39,096 nucleotides of DNA. Origin: Arthrobacter sp. HMWF013. GTDB taxonomy: Bacteria; Actinomycetota; Actinomycetes; Actinomycetales; Micrococcaceae. The notes under the pieces are model-generated. The model ran no database searches, was not told the DNA's origin, and worked only from the letters and a program-made list of their open reading frames with translations. Made by a program: the position numbers and the translations under genes. Of the stretch, positions 31,975 to 38,868 are shown piece by piece (positions within the stretch are counted from its first letter, which is position 1; each line of letters opens with the position of its first letter). The stretch lies in contig NZ_QAIQ01000028.1 of assembly GCF_003061105.1 (NCBI RefSeq), positions 1 to 39,096 of the forward strand. The letters run 5' to 3'.

Positions 31975-32514
31975 ATGAGCAATCTGCGCATCCGTTCTCT
32001 TCGTTTGGCTAAAGGGCTTACCTTGGCTGAGCTCGCTTCCGCTTCACAGGTTTCCGCGGGCATGCTAAGCCAGGTTGAGCGTGGTCTCACCGATCCGAGC
32101 CTTGAAACGCTGCGGCAGATTGCACGGGTCTTCAGCGTGCCCCTCTTCGAACTGTTCACTGATCCAGTAGACATGTCAACGGTTTCGGTAACCCGAAAAG
32201 GTGAGCACATCGAAATTAGCTCCCCGGCCACGGCAATCAGGTACGGCCGGCTCTCCGCCCCGGGGCGTAATCTCGAAGTGCTCCATGGACGGCTCGCCCC
32301 GGGGGGAGTTTCAAGCTCTGCGGTGCGTTCCCACCCGGCTGAAGAATGCATTGTCGTCCTGGCGGGAACCCTGCATGTTGATTTCAAGGAATCCCAGATA
32401 ACCTTGGGCCCGGGGGACAGCGCTCACTACGATTCGCGGATCCCGCACCGCATGATGAATACGGGCGAGCAGGAAGCGGAGTTTATTATCTCCGTTACCC
32501 CCCCAAGTCACTGA
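31975..32514 (+). CDS. XRE-family regulator with C-terminal cupin
   Basis: A 179-residue regulator. Residues 3-60 are an XRE helix-turn-helix (Ile-Arg-Ser-Leu-Arg, Thr-Leu-Ala-Glu-Leu-Ala, Gly-Met-Leu-Ser-Gln-Val-Glu-Arg-Gly, Pro-Ser-Leu-Glu-Thr-Leu). Residues about 105-175 are a cupin with His-Pro-Ala-Glu-Glu and Asp-Ser-Arg-Ile-Pro-His-Arg. The architecture resembles PuuR-type regulators that sense small metabolites through the cupin. No Shine-Dalgarno sequence precedes the ATG, and the predicted transcription start coincides with it. It probably represses itself and the divergent PLP enzyme from the inverted repeat between them. Its 3' end overlaps the convergent XRE-OsmC gene by seven bases. 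Confidence 0.9.
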   Translation: MSNLRIRSLRLAKGLTLAELASASQVSAGMLSQVERGLTDPSLETLRQIARVFSVPLFELFTDPVDMSTVSVTRKGEHIEISSPATAIRYGRLSAPGRNLEVLHGRLAPGGVSSSAVRSHPAEECIVVLAGTLHVDFKESQITLGPGDSAHYDSRIPHRMMNTGEQEAEFIISVTPPSH

Positions 32515-33212
32515 GCAGCGGCGTCCGGGGCGGAGACTTCCACGGAAATATCGACGGCCGCAAGAGCACGGGCCACGACGCAAGTACGTTTGGTGGTCTG
32601 GGCTATGGCCCGAAGCCGGTCATCTGGAATGTCTGCATTTCCAACAGTGCAGTCCAGGTGTATCGCCCTGATCGCGGTCACTCCGGAGCCGCGTACCAGC
32701 CGCACAGTTGCCTGCGTCGTCACAGCGCCCGGGGAGTAACCGGCCTTGTCCAGCTCGCCCGAAAATGACATTGAGAAACAACCTGCCAGAGCGGCTCCGA
32801 TGTGCTCCTCAGGGGAGCTTTCACCTTCCTTAGCCTGGGGAAGGCCGAGCCGGCTGGCATAGCTGAAGCCACGCTTATCCGAGTGCAGGGTTTGTATCGT
32901 GCCGGCCCCTTCCTTTTCAGGTCCCGTCCAATGGGAGCTGGCATGATGGAACGCCACATTTGACGGCGTCTCGGCTTCGAGCAGACTCGAGGCCGAGACG
33001 CCGTAAACGTCTGCGAGCCGGATCAGGGCGGGAAGCGATGGAGTCCGCTCACCCTGCTCCAGCCTGGATACATACGCTTCTGAAAGGCCGGTAGCCGAAG
33101 CCACATTTCCCAGGGTGCGTCCAAGCTGAAGTCGCAGGCGCTTGAGGCGTCCGCCGAGAACCTCAAGCGTCTCGGCGATTTCGTCATCCTGCGGGTCCAG
33201 CGGCGTTTTCAC
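32508..33212 (-). CDS. XRE helix-turn-helix fused to an OsmC domain
   Basis: A 234-residue protein with an unusual architecture. Residues about 18-75 form an XRE helix-turn-helix (Leu-Lys-Arg-Leu-Arg, Thr-Leu-Gly-Asn-Val-Ala, Glu-Ala-Tyr-Val-Ser-Arg-Leu-Glu-Gln-Gly-Glu-Arg, Pro-Ser-Leu-Pro). Residues about 90-228 form a complete OsmC/Ohr-like domain with both redox cysteines: Leu-Ala-Gly-Cys-Phe-Ser-Met-Ser and Lys-Arg-Thr-Cys-Val-Val-Ala-Arg-Ala-Leu. OsmC proteins reduce peroxides through such a pair. The likeliest role is a redox- or peroxide-sensing regulator, with OsmC in the place usually taken by a cupin. The GTG start is supported by GAAGGA seven bases upstream. It follows the stand-alone OsmC gene by 24 bases, so the two form one unit. 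Confidence 0.88.
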   Translation of the reverse strand: MKTPLDPQDDEIAETLEVLGGRLKRLRLQLGRTLGNVASATGLSEAYVSRLEQGERTPSLPALIRLADVYGVSASSLLEAETPSNVAFHHASSHWTGPEKEGAGTIQTLHSDKRGFSYASRLGLPQAKEGESSPEEHIGAALAGCFSMSFSGELDKAGYSPGAVTTQATVRLVRGSGVTAIRAIHLDCTVGNADIPDDRLRAIAQTTKRTCVVARALAAVDISVEVSAPDAAAQ

Positions 33213-33236
33213 GGAAAATTCCTTCAGTTCATGCGG

Positions 33237-33680
33237 TCAGGATCCGACGAGAGCTTCGACCGCCAGGGTGACCGAAGTCCCAGACAATGCGCGGGACACG
33301 GGACAGGAAGCTTTCGCCTCCTGGGCTATACGTTCGAATTCCTCGGTCCCTATGTCCTTCATTGAACCACTAATGATTAGGTGAGCATTGGTGATCGAGT
33401 ACCTGCCGCCGTCTTCAGCCATGAGAACTTCAGCCCGTGTCTCCAAATTCCCCACTTCGTATCCGGCATCGGTGAGCTTGTTTGATACGGACATTGTGAA
33501 GCATGCGGCAAGGGCAGCCCCAAGGAGCTCCTCGGGGTTCACTTGCGGCACACCTTCTACCCGGCTCTTTAGGGAGTACGGCCCCTCAAACGAACCGCTG
33601 CCGAGCGCGATGTGCCCGCCACCGGCGGTATCACTGCCGGCCCACGTAGCCGTTGCTTTCCTGCGAATCTTGAAACCCAT
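33237..33680 (-). CDS. OsmC/Ohr-family peroxiredoxin-like protein
   Basis: A 147-residue OsmC-type thiol peroxidase that in this family reduces organic hydroperoxides in the cytosol. It contains Leu-Gly-Ala-Ala-Leu-Ala-Ala-Cys-Phe-Thr-Met-Ser with the peroxidatic cysteine, and Ala-Lys-Ala-Ser-Cys-Pro-Val-Ser-Arg-Ala-Leu with the resolving cysteine. The N-terminal Ala-Thr-Trp-Ala-Gly strand and the Gly-Thr-Asn-Pro-Glu-like Val-Asn-Pro-Glu-Glu segment are typical. The ATG at 33680 has AAGGGA just upstream. It is cotranscribed with the XRE-OsmC regulator and divergent from the bicupin gene, so its expression is probably tied to that regulator. Confidence 0.92.
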   Translation of the reverse strand: MGFKIRRKATATWAGSDTAGGGHIALGSGSFEGPYSLKSRVEGVPQVNPEELLGAALAACFTMSVSNKLTDAGYEVGNLETRAEVLMAEDGGRYSITNAHLIISGSMKDIGTEEFERIAQEAKASCPVSRALSGTSVTLAVEALVGS

Positions 33681-33738
33681 GACGTCCCTTCGAGCAATGT
33701 TCACGCCTTTTGCGGAACTTTTGTTCTCCTACCCCTCC

Positions 33739-33779
33739 ACCTTGACACCTAGGCAAGGTCTTGGCAAGTGCTGTACGAT
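33739..33779. promoter_or_regulatory. operator-like CTTG/CAAG repeats and leaderless promoter of the bicupin gene
   Basis: ACCTTG (33739-33744) and CAAGGT (33754-33759) form an inverted repeat; CTTGGCAAG (33760-33768) is a second, tighter one. TACGAT at 33774-33779 is six bases before the bicupin ATG, consistent with a -10 box and leaderless start. A perfect TTGACA is at 33742-33747 but 26 bases from it, so it is unlikely to be the partner unless a factor remodels the site. Confidence 0.45.
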
Positions 33780-33785
33780 GCGTGC

Positions 33786-34532
33786 ATGGAAACCGATGAG
33801 AAATTGATTAATCAGCCCTCCAGCGCCAAGGCGCCCAACGTCTGGGCGGAGGAATCGGCGGGTGAACCGATCGAAGAACTCCTGCCCCGGGCGTCATCCT
33901 CCGCGCTGTCGCTGAAGGCAGTAAACCTGCCTGCGAACACCTCCCTGACAATCGGCGCTGAAGGCCAGGACTCCGTTTTGGTTTTGCTTGAGGGGGTTAT
34001 GGACATCAGGGTTGCGGGGCAGGAGCGCAGTCAGTCAGCTGGCGATGCAACTCTTTTGACAGACGGGACGGAAGCTGTGCTGAGGACCGGCCCAGCCGCG
34101 GCCACGGCGGTTCAGTTTGTTGTTGAAGTCGGTCTCGCGGACAGTCATGCGCCGCTGGGCGCTGGGGAAATATTCTCCTCCGTTGATTTAACCGATCCGC
34201 AGAGCGCAACCAGCAACCGGTCGTACCGCATCATCTTTGGCCCCGAAAATGGATCCTCGCACGCCACGTTGTTCGTAGGGCTGGTACCTGTCGGCGCCGC
34301 TCCGTGGCATTTTCATCAGTATGAGGAGATCGCCCTGATTTTGAAAGGTCAAGGGCTTTTCCATCATGACGGGACGGCCACTCCCCTTTTGGCAGGGTCA
34401 GCCTTCCATATCCCGGCCCGCGATCTTCACATCAACGAAAATACCTCTTCCAGCGAAGAGGTGCTGCTCCTGGGGTTTCTTACTCCCGCCGGCAGTCCCT
34501 CGGCTGCATATCTCCCCAAGCCCGTCGACTAA
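33786..34532 (+). CDS. bicupin protein
   Basis: A 248-residue protein with two cupin domains. The first (about 40-110) is degenerate and lacks the usual histidines. The second (about 165-235) holds Pro-Trp-His-Phe-His-Gln-Tyr-Glu-Glu, Gly-Gln-Gly-Leu-Phe-His-His and Phe-His-Ile-Pro-Ala-Arg-Asp-Leu-His-Ile-Asn-Glu-Asn, so it can bind metal. A role as a quercetinase-like dioxygenase, isomerase or sensor is possible; none can be assigned. The ATG at 33786 lies six bases after a TANNNT box and seems leaderless; a start six codons earlier has no better support. It is followed by a 290-base gap before the cyclase gene. Confidence 0.78.
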   Translation: METDEKLINQPSSAKAPNVWAEESAGEPIEELLPRASSSALSLKAVNLPANTSLTIGAEGQDSVLVLLEGVMDIRVAGQERSQSAGDATLLTDGTEAVLRTGPAAATAVQFVVEVGLADSHAPLGAGEIFSSVDLTDPQSATSNRSYRIIFGPENGSSHATLFVGLVPVGAAPWHFHQYEEIALILKGQGLFHHDGTATPLLAGSAFHIPARDLHINENTSSSEEVLLLGFLTPAGSPSAAYLPKPVD

Positions 34533-34653
34533 CTGCATAATCTGGCTGCGGCGGGCCGCTTTGCCTAAGTCTTGCTGTCCGCCGCCCTGGTCGGGTGCGC
34601 GCTTCTTTGTGACCAATACGTTGCGATCGAAATTTTTGCGGTACAAATCCGTC

Positions 34654-34669
34654 GATTCTGGTTAGAATC
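34654..34669. promoter_or_regulatory. palindrome in the leader of the cyclase-ThDP operon
   Basis: GATTCT-GGTT-AGAATC is a perfect 6-bp inverted repeat and includes TAGAAT (34663-34668), a good -10 box. A further short hairpin, GGGCTGC/GCAGCCC, lies at 34733-34747 in the untranslated leader. The rest of the 290-base gap between the bicupin and cyclase genes (34533-34822) shows no gene and no thiamine riboswitch motif. Confidence 0.4.
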
Positions 34670-34822
34670 AATTCCATACCCAACCGGTCGACGCTGCTCG
34701 GTGGGTTGACAAACTCGGTTCGCCCTCGGGGTGGGCTGCCGCAGCCCCATACGAAGGCGCGAGACAAATTCCTGGGACCACGCCCGCTTGACTGACAAAA
34801 GCAGCAATTGATTAGGAGAACG

Positions 34823-35599
34823 ATGTCTGTACTGGAAGGGCTGCTCAAGGCCTTTGGAAACGGTTCGGTGGAAGTCATCGACCTCACCACCCCGCTCAGC
34901 AGAGATACCCCCATACTCAACCTGCCCGAGCCCTTCTCCAACACCGTTGGGCTTGACCTCTCGCCAGTGAGCGACTTCGACGATGCTGGCCCTGCCTGGG
35001 CATGGAATGACATCACAGTGGGGGAGCACGCCGGTACTCACGTGGATGCGCCCGTGCACTGGATTTCCGGGCGGGATGGCAAGTCAGTGGACCAGATCGA
35101 GCCGTCCCGTCTCGTCGGCCCGCTGGTGGTCATCGACAAATCCATGGAAGTGGCTGACAACCCCGATTTCCTCCTGGAACCCGAGCATCTCGAGCAATGG
35201 CAGGAAGAGCACGGCCAATTTCCCGCTAACTGCTGGATCATTTTCCGGACCGGTTGGTCAACCCGGGGCGGCAACGCTGCTGACTTCGTCAACGCTGACG
35301 AAGCCGGACCTCACACCCCCGGAGTCTCCGTGGACGGCGCCCGCTGGATAGCCAAGAATGCCAGCATCAGTGGTTTCGGTGTGGAGACGGTAGGAATAGA
35401 TGCCGGGCAGGCCGGCAATTTCGACCCAATGTTTCCCGTCCATTCCTACCTGCTGGGTGCTGACAAGTATGGCGTCACGTCTCTTCGGCAAGTCGATAAA
35501 CTTCCCCTGGTGGGGGCTACCCTGATCGTTGCCCCGCTGCCAATTGTCGGCGGCACAGGTAGCCCTGCCCGCGTGTATGCGCTGGTGGAGTCAGCATGA
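34823..35599 (+). CDS. cyclase-family metal hydrolase (isatin hydrolase / kynurenine formamidase superfamily)
   Basis: A 258-residue enzyme of the cyclase (PF04199-type) superfamily, which opens amide or lactam-like bonds with a metal-activated water. The signature His-Ala-Gly-Thr-His-Val-Asp-Ala-Pro-Val-His lies at 69-79, giving His69, His73, Asp75 and His79 as metal or catalytic residues. The later Pro-Gly-Val-Ser and Gly-Ile-Asp-Ala-Gly segments also fit. The ATG at 34823 is preceded by AGGAG four bases away. It overlaps the next gene by ATGA. True kynurenine formamidase is usually shorter (about 210 residues). Isatin hydrolases are about this length. With a ThDP 2-ketoacid-type enzyme next to it, isatin to isatinate is an attractive guess, not a proven call. 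Confidence 0.85.
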   Translation: MSVLEGLLKAFGNGSVEVIDLTTPLSRDTPILNLPEPFSNTVGLDLSPVSDFDDAGPAWAWNDITVGEHAGTHVDAPVHWISGRDGKSVDQIEPSRLVGPLVVIDKSMEVADNPDFLLEPEHLEQWQEEHGQFPANCWIIFRTGWSTRGGNAADFVNADEAGPHTPGVSVDGARWIAKNASISGFGVETVGIDAGQAGNFDPMFPVHSYLLGADKYGVTSLRQVDKLPLVGATLIVAPLPIVGGTGSPARVYALVESA

Positions 35600-37272
35600 G
35601 CGGAACTGTCCCGGTCTCCACCGTTGTCGGGCAGACACTCGCGAAACTAGGGGTTGGCCACGTTTTCGGTGTGGTTGGCAGCGGCAACTTTGACGTCACC
35701 AACACCCTCATCAACGAAGGTGTACCGTTCACCGCCGCCAGGCATGAAGGCGGCGCCGCAACTATGGCGGATGCTTATGCCCGAATGTCGGACAAAGTAG
35801 GTGTCGTAACCACTCACCAGGGTTGTGGCCTGAGCAATGCCATCACTGGGATCGGGGAAGCCGCAAAAAGTCGAACGCCCCTGATCGTGCTGACGGCTGA
35901 CACACAGGGAGCCGCTGTACGATCCAACTTTAAAATTGACCAGGACGGTCTTGCCCGAAGCATCGGCGCAGTCGCCGAAAGAATTCATTCCGCTGAAACT
36001 GCAACAGCCGACACCGTGCGGGCCTTTCGAACGGCGGTCAATGAGCGGCGCACTGTTGTCTTGAGCCTTCCGTTGGACGTCCAGCATGCAGTGGCGGCTG
36101 AAACACCAAAAGCGATCAACGCCCCCCGAGCTGCCCGCCTACGGCCGGATCCCGCGAGTCTCGAAGAGTTCGTCCAGCTTCTTCAGCGTGCTGAACGCCC
36201 GGTCTTCGTTGCAGGGCGAGGGGGACGAGGAGCCGGAGAAGCAATCCTGGCCCTTGCAGAGCACACAGGGGCACTGGTTGCCACCTCCGCAGTGGCCAAC
36301 GGCCTCTTTAACGGTGAGACCTTCAATCTCGGAATTTCCGGGGGTTTTTCATCCCCTCTAACCGCTGAACTCATCTCCGGCGCCGACCTGATCGTCGGCT
36401 GGGGCTGTACTTTGAACATGTGGACCATGAGGCATGGCCAGCTGATATCGCCGGATGCCAAAGTTATCCAAATCGACGTCGAGGACTCCGCACTAGGCGC
36501 CAACCGGGCCATCACATTGGGCGTATTAGGCGACTCAGCCCTCACTGCCAATGACGCACTTGCCCGGCTGAAAGAGCTACAGCCGGAGCGGGTAGCTAAG
36601 TACCGCACAGAGAGCAACGCTGTACTCATCAAAAAGGCTTCACGCTGGCGGGACGTCGAAACACCGGACTTGTCCACGGATACGAGAATCGACCCCCGCA
36701 TCCTCAGCCGCGAACTCGACTCGATCCTCCCGACGAACCGTATTGTTTCAGTCGACTCCGGTAACTTCATGGGGTACCCAAGCCAATACCTTTCGGTGCC
36801 GGACGAGTACGGCTTCTGTTTCACCCAGGCCTTCCAGGCCATCGGTCTCGGCCTCTACACCGCAATCGGTGCGGCCCTTGCCCGGCCCGATCGGTTGCCC
36901 GTGCTGGGGGCCGGTGATGGCGGATTCCTGATGGGCATCAGCGAACTGGAAACCGCCGTTCGCTTGAAGCTGCCACTGGTGTGCATCGTCTACAACGACG
37001 CCGCTTATGGCGCCGAGGTGCACCATTTCGCCCAGGACGACGAAGGCGTTGACCTCAGCAGCGTGACTTTCCCCGACACTGACATTGCCGCAATCGGGCG
37101 GGGATTTGGTGCTGAAGGAATAACGGTACGTGACCCAAGTGACCTCCAGCCGGTTCATGACTGGGTCGCGGCCTACAAGGCGGGATCCCAGAGCAAACCT
37201 TTGGTGATTGACGCGAAGATTGCCTCTGATGGTGGGTCCTGGTGGCTTGCTGAGGCATTTCAGGGACACTGA
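35596..37272 (+). CDS. thiamine diphosphate-dependent enzyme (decarboxylase/ALS-like)
   Basis: A 558-residue ThDP enzyme of the acetolactate synthase / benzoylformate decarboxylase superfamily. The cofactor-activating Glu51 is in Ala-Arg-His-Glu-Gly-Gly-Ala. The ThDP/Mg motif runs from Gly440-Asp441-Gly442 to Asn467-Asp468, spaced as in the family. Three domains of normal length are present, with the middle Rossmann-like domain at about 185-340. It starts inside the cyclase stop codon (ATGA), so the two proteins are made together. If the cyclase yields an aryl-glyoxylate such as isatinate, this enzyme could decarboxylate it. Other 2-ketoacid or aldehyde-condensing reactions remain possible. 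Confidence 0.85.
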   Translation: MSGTVPVSTVVGQTLAKLGVGHVFGVVGSGNFDVTNTLINEGVPFTAARHEGGAATMADAYARMSDKVGVVTTHQGCGLSNAITGIGEAAKSRTPLIVLTADTQGAAVRSNFKIDQDGLARSIGAVAERIHSAETATADTVRAFRTAVNERRTVVLSLPLDVQHAVAAETPKAINAPRAARLRPDPASLEEFVQLLQRAERPVFVAGRGGRGAGEAILALAEHTGALVATSAVANGLFNGETFNLGISGGFSSPLTAELISGADLIVGWGCTLNMWTMRHGQLISPDAKVIQIDVEDSALGANRAITLGVLGDSALTANDALARLKELQPERVAKYRTESNAVLIKKASRWRDVETPDLSTDTRIDPRILSRELDSILPTNRIVSVDSGNFMGYPSQYLSVPDEYGFCFTQAFQAIGLGLYTAIGAALARPDRLPVLGAGDGGFLMGISELETAVRLKLPLVCIVYNDAAYGAEVHHFAQDDEGVDLSSVTFPDTDIAAIGRGFGAEGITVRDPSDLQPVHDWVAAYKAGSQSKPLVIDAKIASDGGSWWLAEAFQGH

Positions 37273-37454
37273 CCTCAAACGCCTCCCATTCTGACTCCCC
37301 CTCAGATTAGCCGTGGGTGTGAAACCGGTTTTGGTCGCCGTTCCGAATGGAAGCTCAAGAGCCGATAACCAGCCTTTATGTCTTCCTGCGAACTCATCCT
37401 GGAGCTTCCAGTATGAGGAAGGGCATAAAACAGCGGACTTTGCTGGTGAAATTG

Positions 37455-37502
37455 CCAATGGCCCCTTCCGCCCTGCAGCTTCAGGGCGGAAGGGGCCATT
37501 GG
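37455..37502. terminator. very long perfect hairpin between convergent operons
   Basis: A perfect 21-bp stem (37455-37475 with 37482-37502) and a six-base loop lie between the ThDP gene and the convergent gudD gene. There is no T-run on either side. It probably acts as a bidirectional terminator or a transcript-end stabiliser. Confidence 0.7.
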
Positions 37503-37539
37503 TACCAAGAGAGTCCGGTATAGCGTGGTATTCCGGGTA

Positions 37540-38868
37540 TTAGCGGACGAGGCAGGGCCGCTTGGGGTCGAAGGACCAGCCGTCGATGTAGTACTGCATG
37601 CCGATGCTGTCGTCGCGGGCGTCGAGGCCGTGCTCCAGGTACAGCTGGTGGGCCTTGTCCAGGGCTTCGCGGTCCAGTTCGATGCCGAGGCCGGGGGCGT
37701 CCGGAACCTCGATGGCGCCGCCCTTGATCTGCAGCGGTTCCTTGGTGAGGCCCTGGCCGTCCTGCCAGATCCAGTGTGTGTCCAGCGCGGTGATCTCGCC
37801 GGGTGCTGCGGCGCCGGTCTGGGTGAACATGGCGAGCGAGATGTCGAAGTGGTTGTTCGAGTGCGAACCCCAGGTGAGGCCGAACTCGTGGCACATCTGG
37901 GCCACGCGGACTGAGCCGTGCATGGTCCAGAAGTGCGGATCGGCGAGCGGGATGTCGACGGCGTTGCTGCGGATGGCGTGCGACATTTCCCGCCAGTCCG
38001 TGGCGATCATGTTGGTGGCCGTCTTCAGCCCGGTGGCCCGGCGGAACTCGGCCATGACCTCGCGACCGGAGAACCGGCCTTCGGCACCGCACGGGTCCTC
38101 GGCGTAGGCAACGACGCCCTGCATCCGCTTGCCCAGCCGGATGGCTTCGTCCAGGAGCCATCCGCCGTTGGGGTCCAGGGTGACCCTGGCCTCGGGGAAA
38201 CGCTTGGCGAGGGCGGTGACAACATCCACTTCGTCGTCCCCGGAGAGCACGCCGCCCTTAAGCTTGAAGTCGCTGAAGCCATAGCGCTCCTGTGCCGCTT
38301 CGGCCAGGGCGACGACGGCTTCCGGAGTCATTGCCTCCTGCCGGCGGAGCTTCTCCCAGCGGTCAGCCGGGGCGTCCTCCACGAGGTAGGGCAGGTCGGT
38401 GCGGGTATGGTCGCCGACGAAGAACAGGTACCCGAGCATCGGCACGGAGGTTCGCTGCTGCCCGTCGCCGAGGAGTTCGGCCACGGGAACGCCCAGGTAC
38501 TGGCCGTGCAGGTCCAGCAGTGCCGACTCCACGGCAGTCACGGCGTGGACCGTGGTGCGCAGGTCGAAAGTCTGCAGGCCGCGGCCGCCCGCGTCGCGGT
38601 CCGCGAACTCGGACGCAACCTCGCGCAGGAGCGAGCGGTAGCGGGCCACGGGCTTGCCGGTGATCAGGGCCCCGGCTTCCTCGATGGTGGTGCGGATTTT
38701 TTCGCCGCCGGGGACTTCGCCGAGGCCGGTGCGGCCGTCGGAGTCGGTAATGATGACGATGTTGCGGGTGAAGAAGGGGCCGTGCGCGCCGCTGAGGTTC
38801 ATCAGCATGCTGTCGTGGCCGGCGACGGGCACTACTTCCACGCGGGCGATGGTGGGCTGGTTGCTCAT
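37540..38868 (-). CDS. gudD: glucarate dehydratase
   Basis: A 442-residue enolase-superfamily enzyme of the usual length that dehydrates D-glucarate (and L-idarate) to 5-keto-4-deoxyglucarate. It has the Lys-x-Lys general base pair in Phe-Lys-Leu-Lys-Gly-Gly, metal ligands in Leu-Asp-Pro-Asn-Gly-Gly and Ala-Glu-Asp-Pro-Cys-Gly, Thr-Asn-Met-Ile, Asp-Pro-His-Phe-Trp-Thr-Met-His-Gly and the catalytic His in Ser-His-Ser-Asn-Asn-His. The N-terminal [10 protein letters not shown] is diagnostic. The ATG overlaps the upstream dehydrogenase stop by ATGA. It belongs to a sugar-acid operon that enters from the right edge and is unrelated to the aromatic genes. Confidence 0.95.
   Translation of the reverse strand: MSNQPTIARVEVVPVAGHDSMLMNLSGAHGPFFTRNIVIITDSDGRTGLGEVPGGEKIRTTIEEAGALITGKPVARYRSLLREVASEFADRDAGGRGLQTFDLRTTVHAVTAVESALLDLHGQYLGVPVAELLGDGQQRTSVPMLGYLFFVGDHTRTDLPYLVEDAPADRWEKLRRQEAMTPEAVVALAEAAQERYGFSDFKLKGGVLSGDDEVDVVTALAKRFPEARVTLDPNGGWLLDEAIRLGKRMQGVVAYAEDPCGAEGRFSGREVMAEFRRATGLKTATNMIATDWREMSHAIRSNAVDIPLADPHFWTMHGSVRVAQMCHEFGLTWGSHSNNHFDISLAMFTQTGAAAPGEITALDTHWIWQDGQGLTKEPLQIKGGAIEVPDAPGLGIELDREALDKAHQLYLEHGLDARDDSIGMQYYIDGWSFDPKRPCLVR

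Noticed and set aside
34533-34822. A thiamine riboswitch before the ThDP-enzyme operon.
   Set aside because: The conserved thiamine-riboswitch core (CTGAGA and partner) was not found in the leader.
34823-35599. Calling the cyclase-family enzyme kynB (kynurenine formamidase).
   Set aside because: It is about 50 residues longer than KynB and paired with a ThDP enzyme, which has no place in the kynurenine route. Kept at superfamily level.
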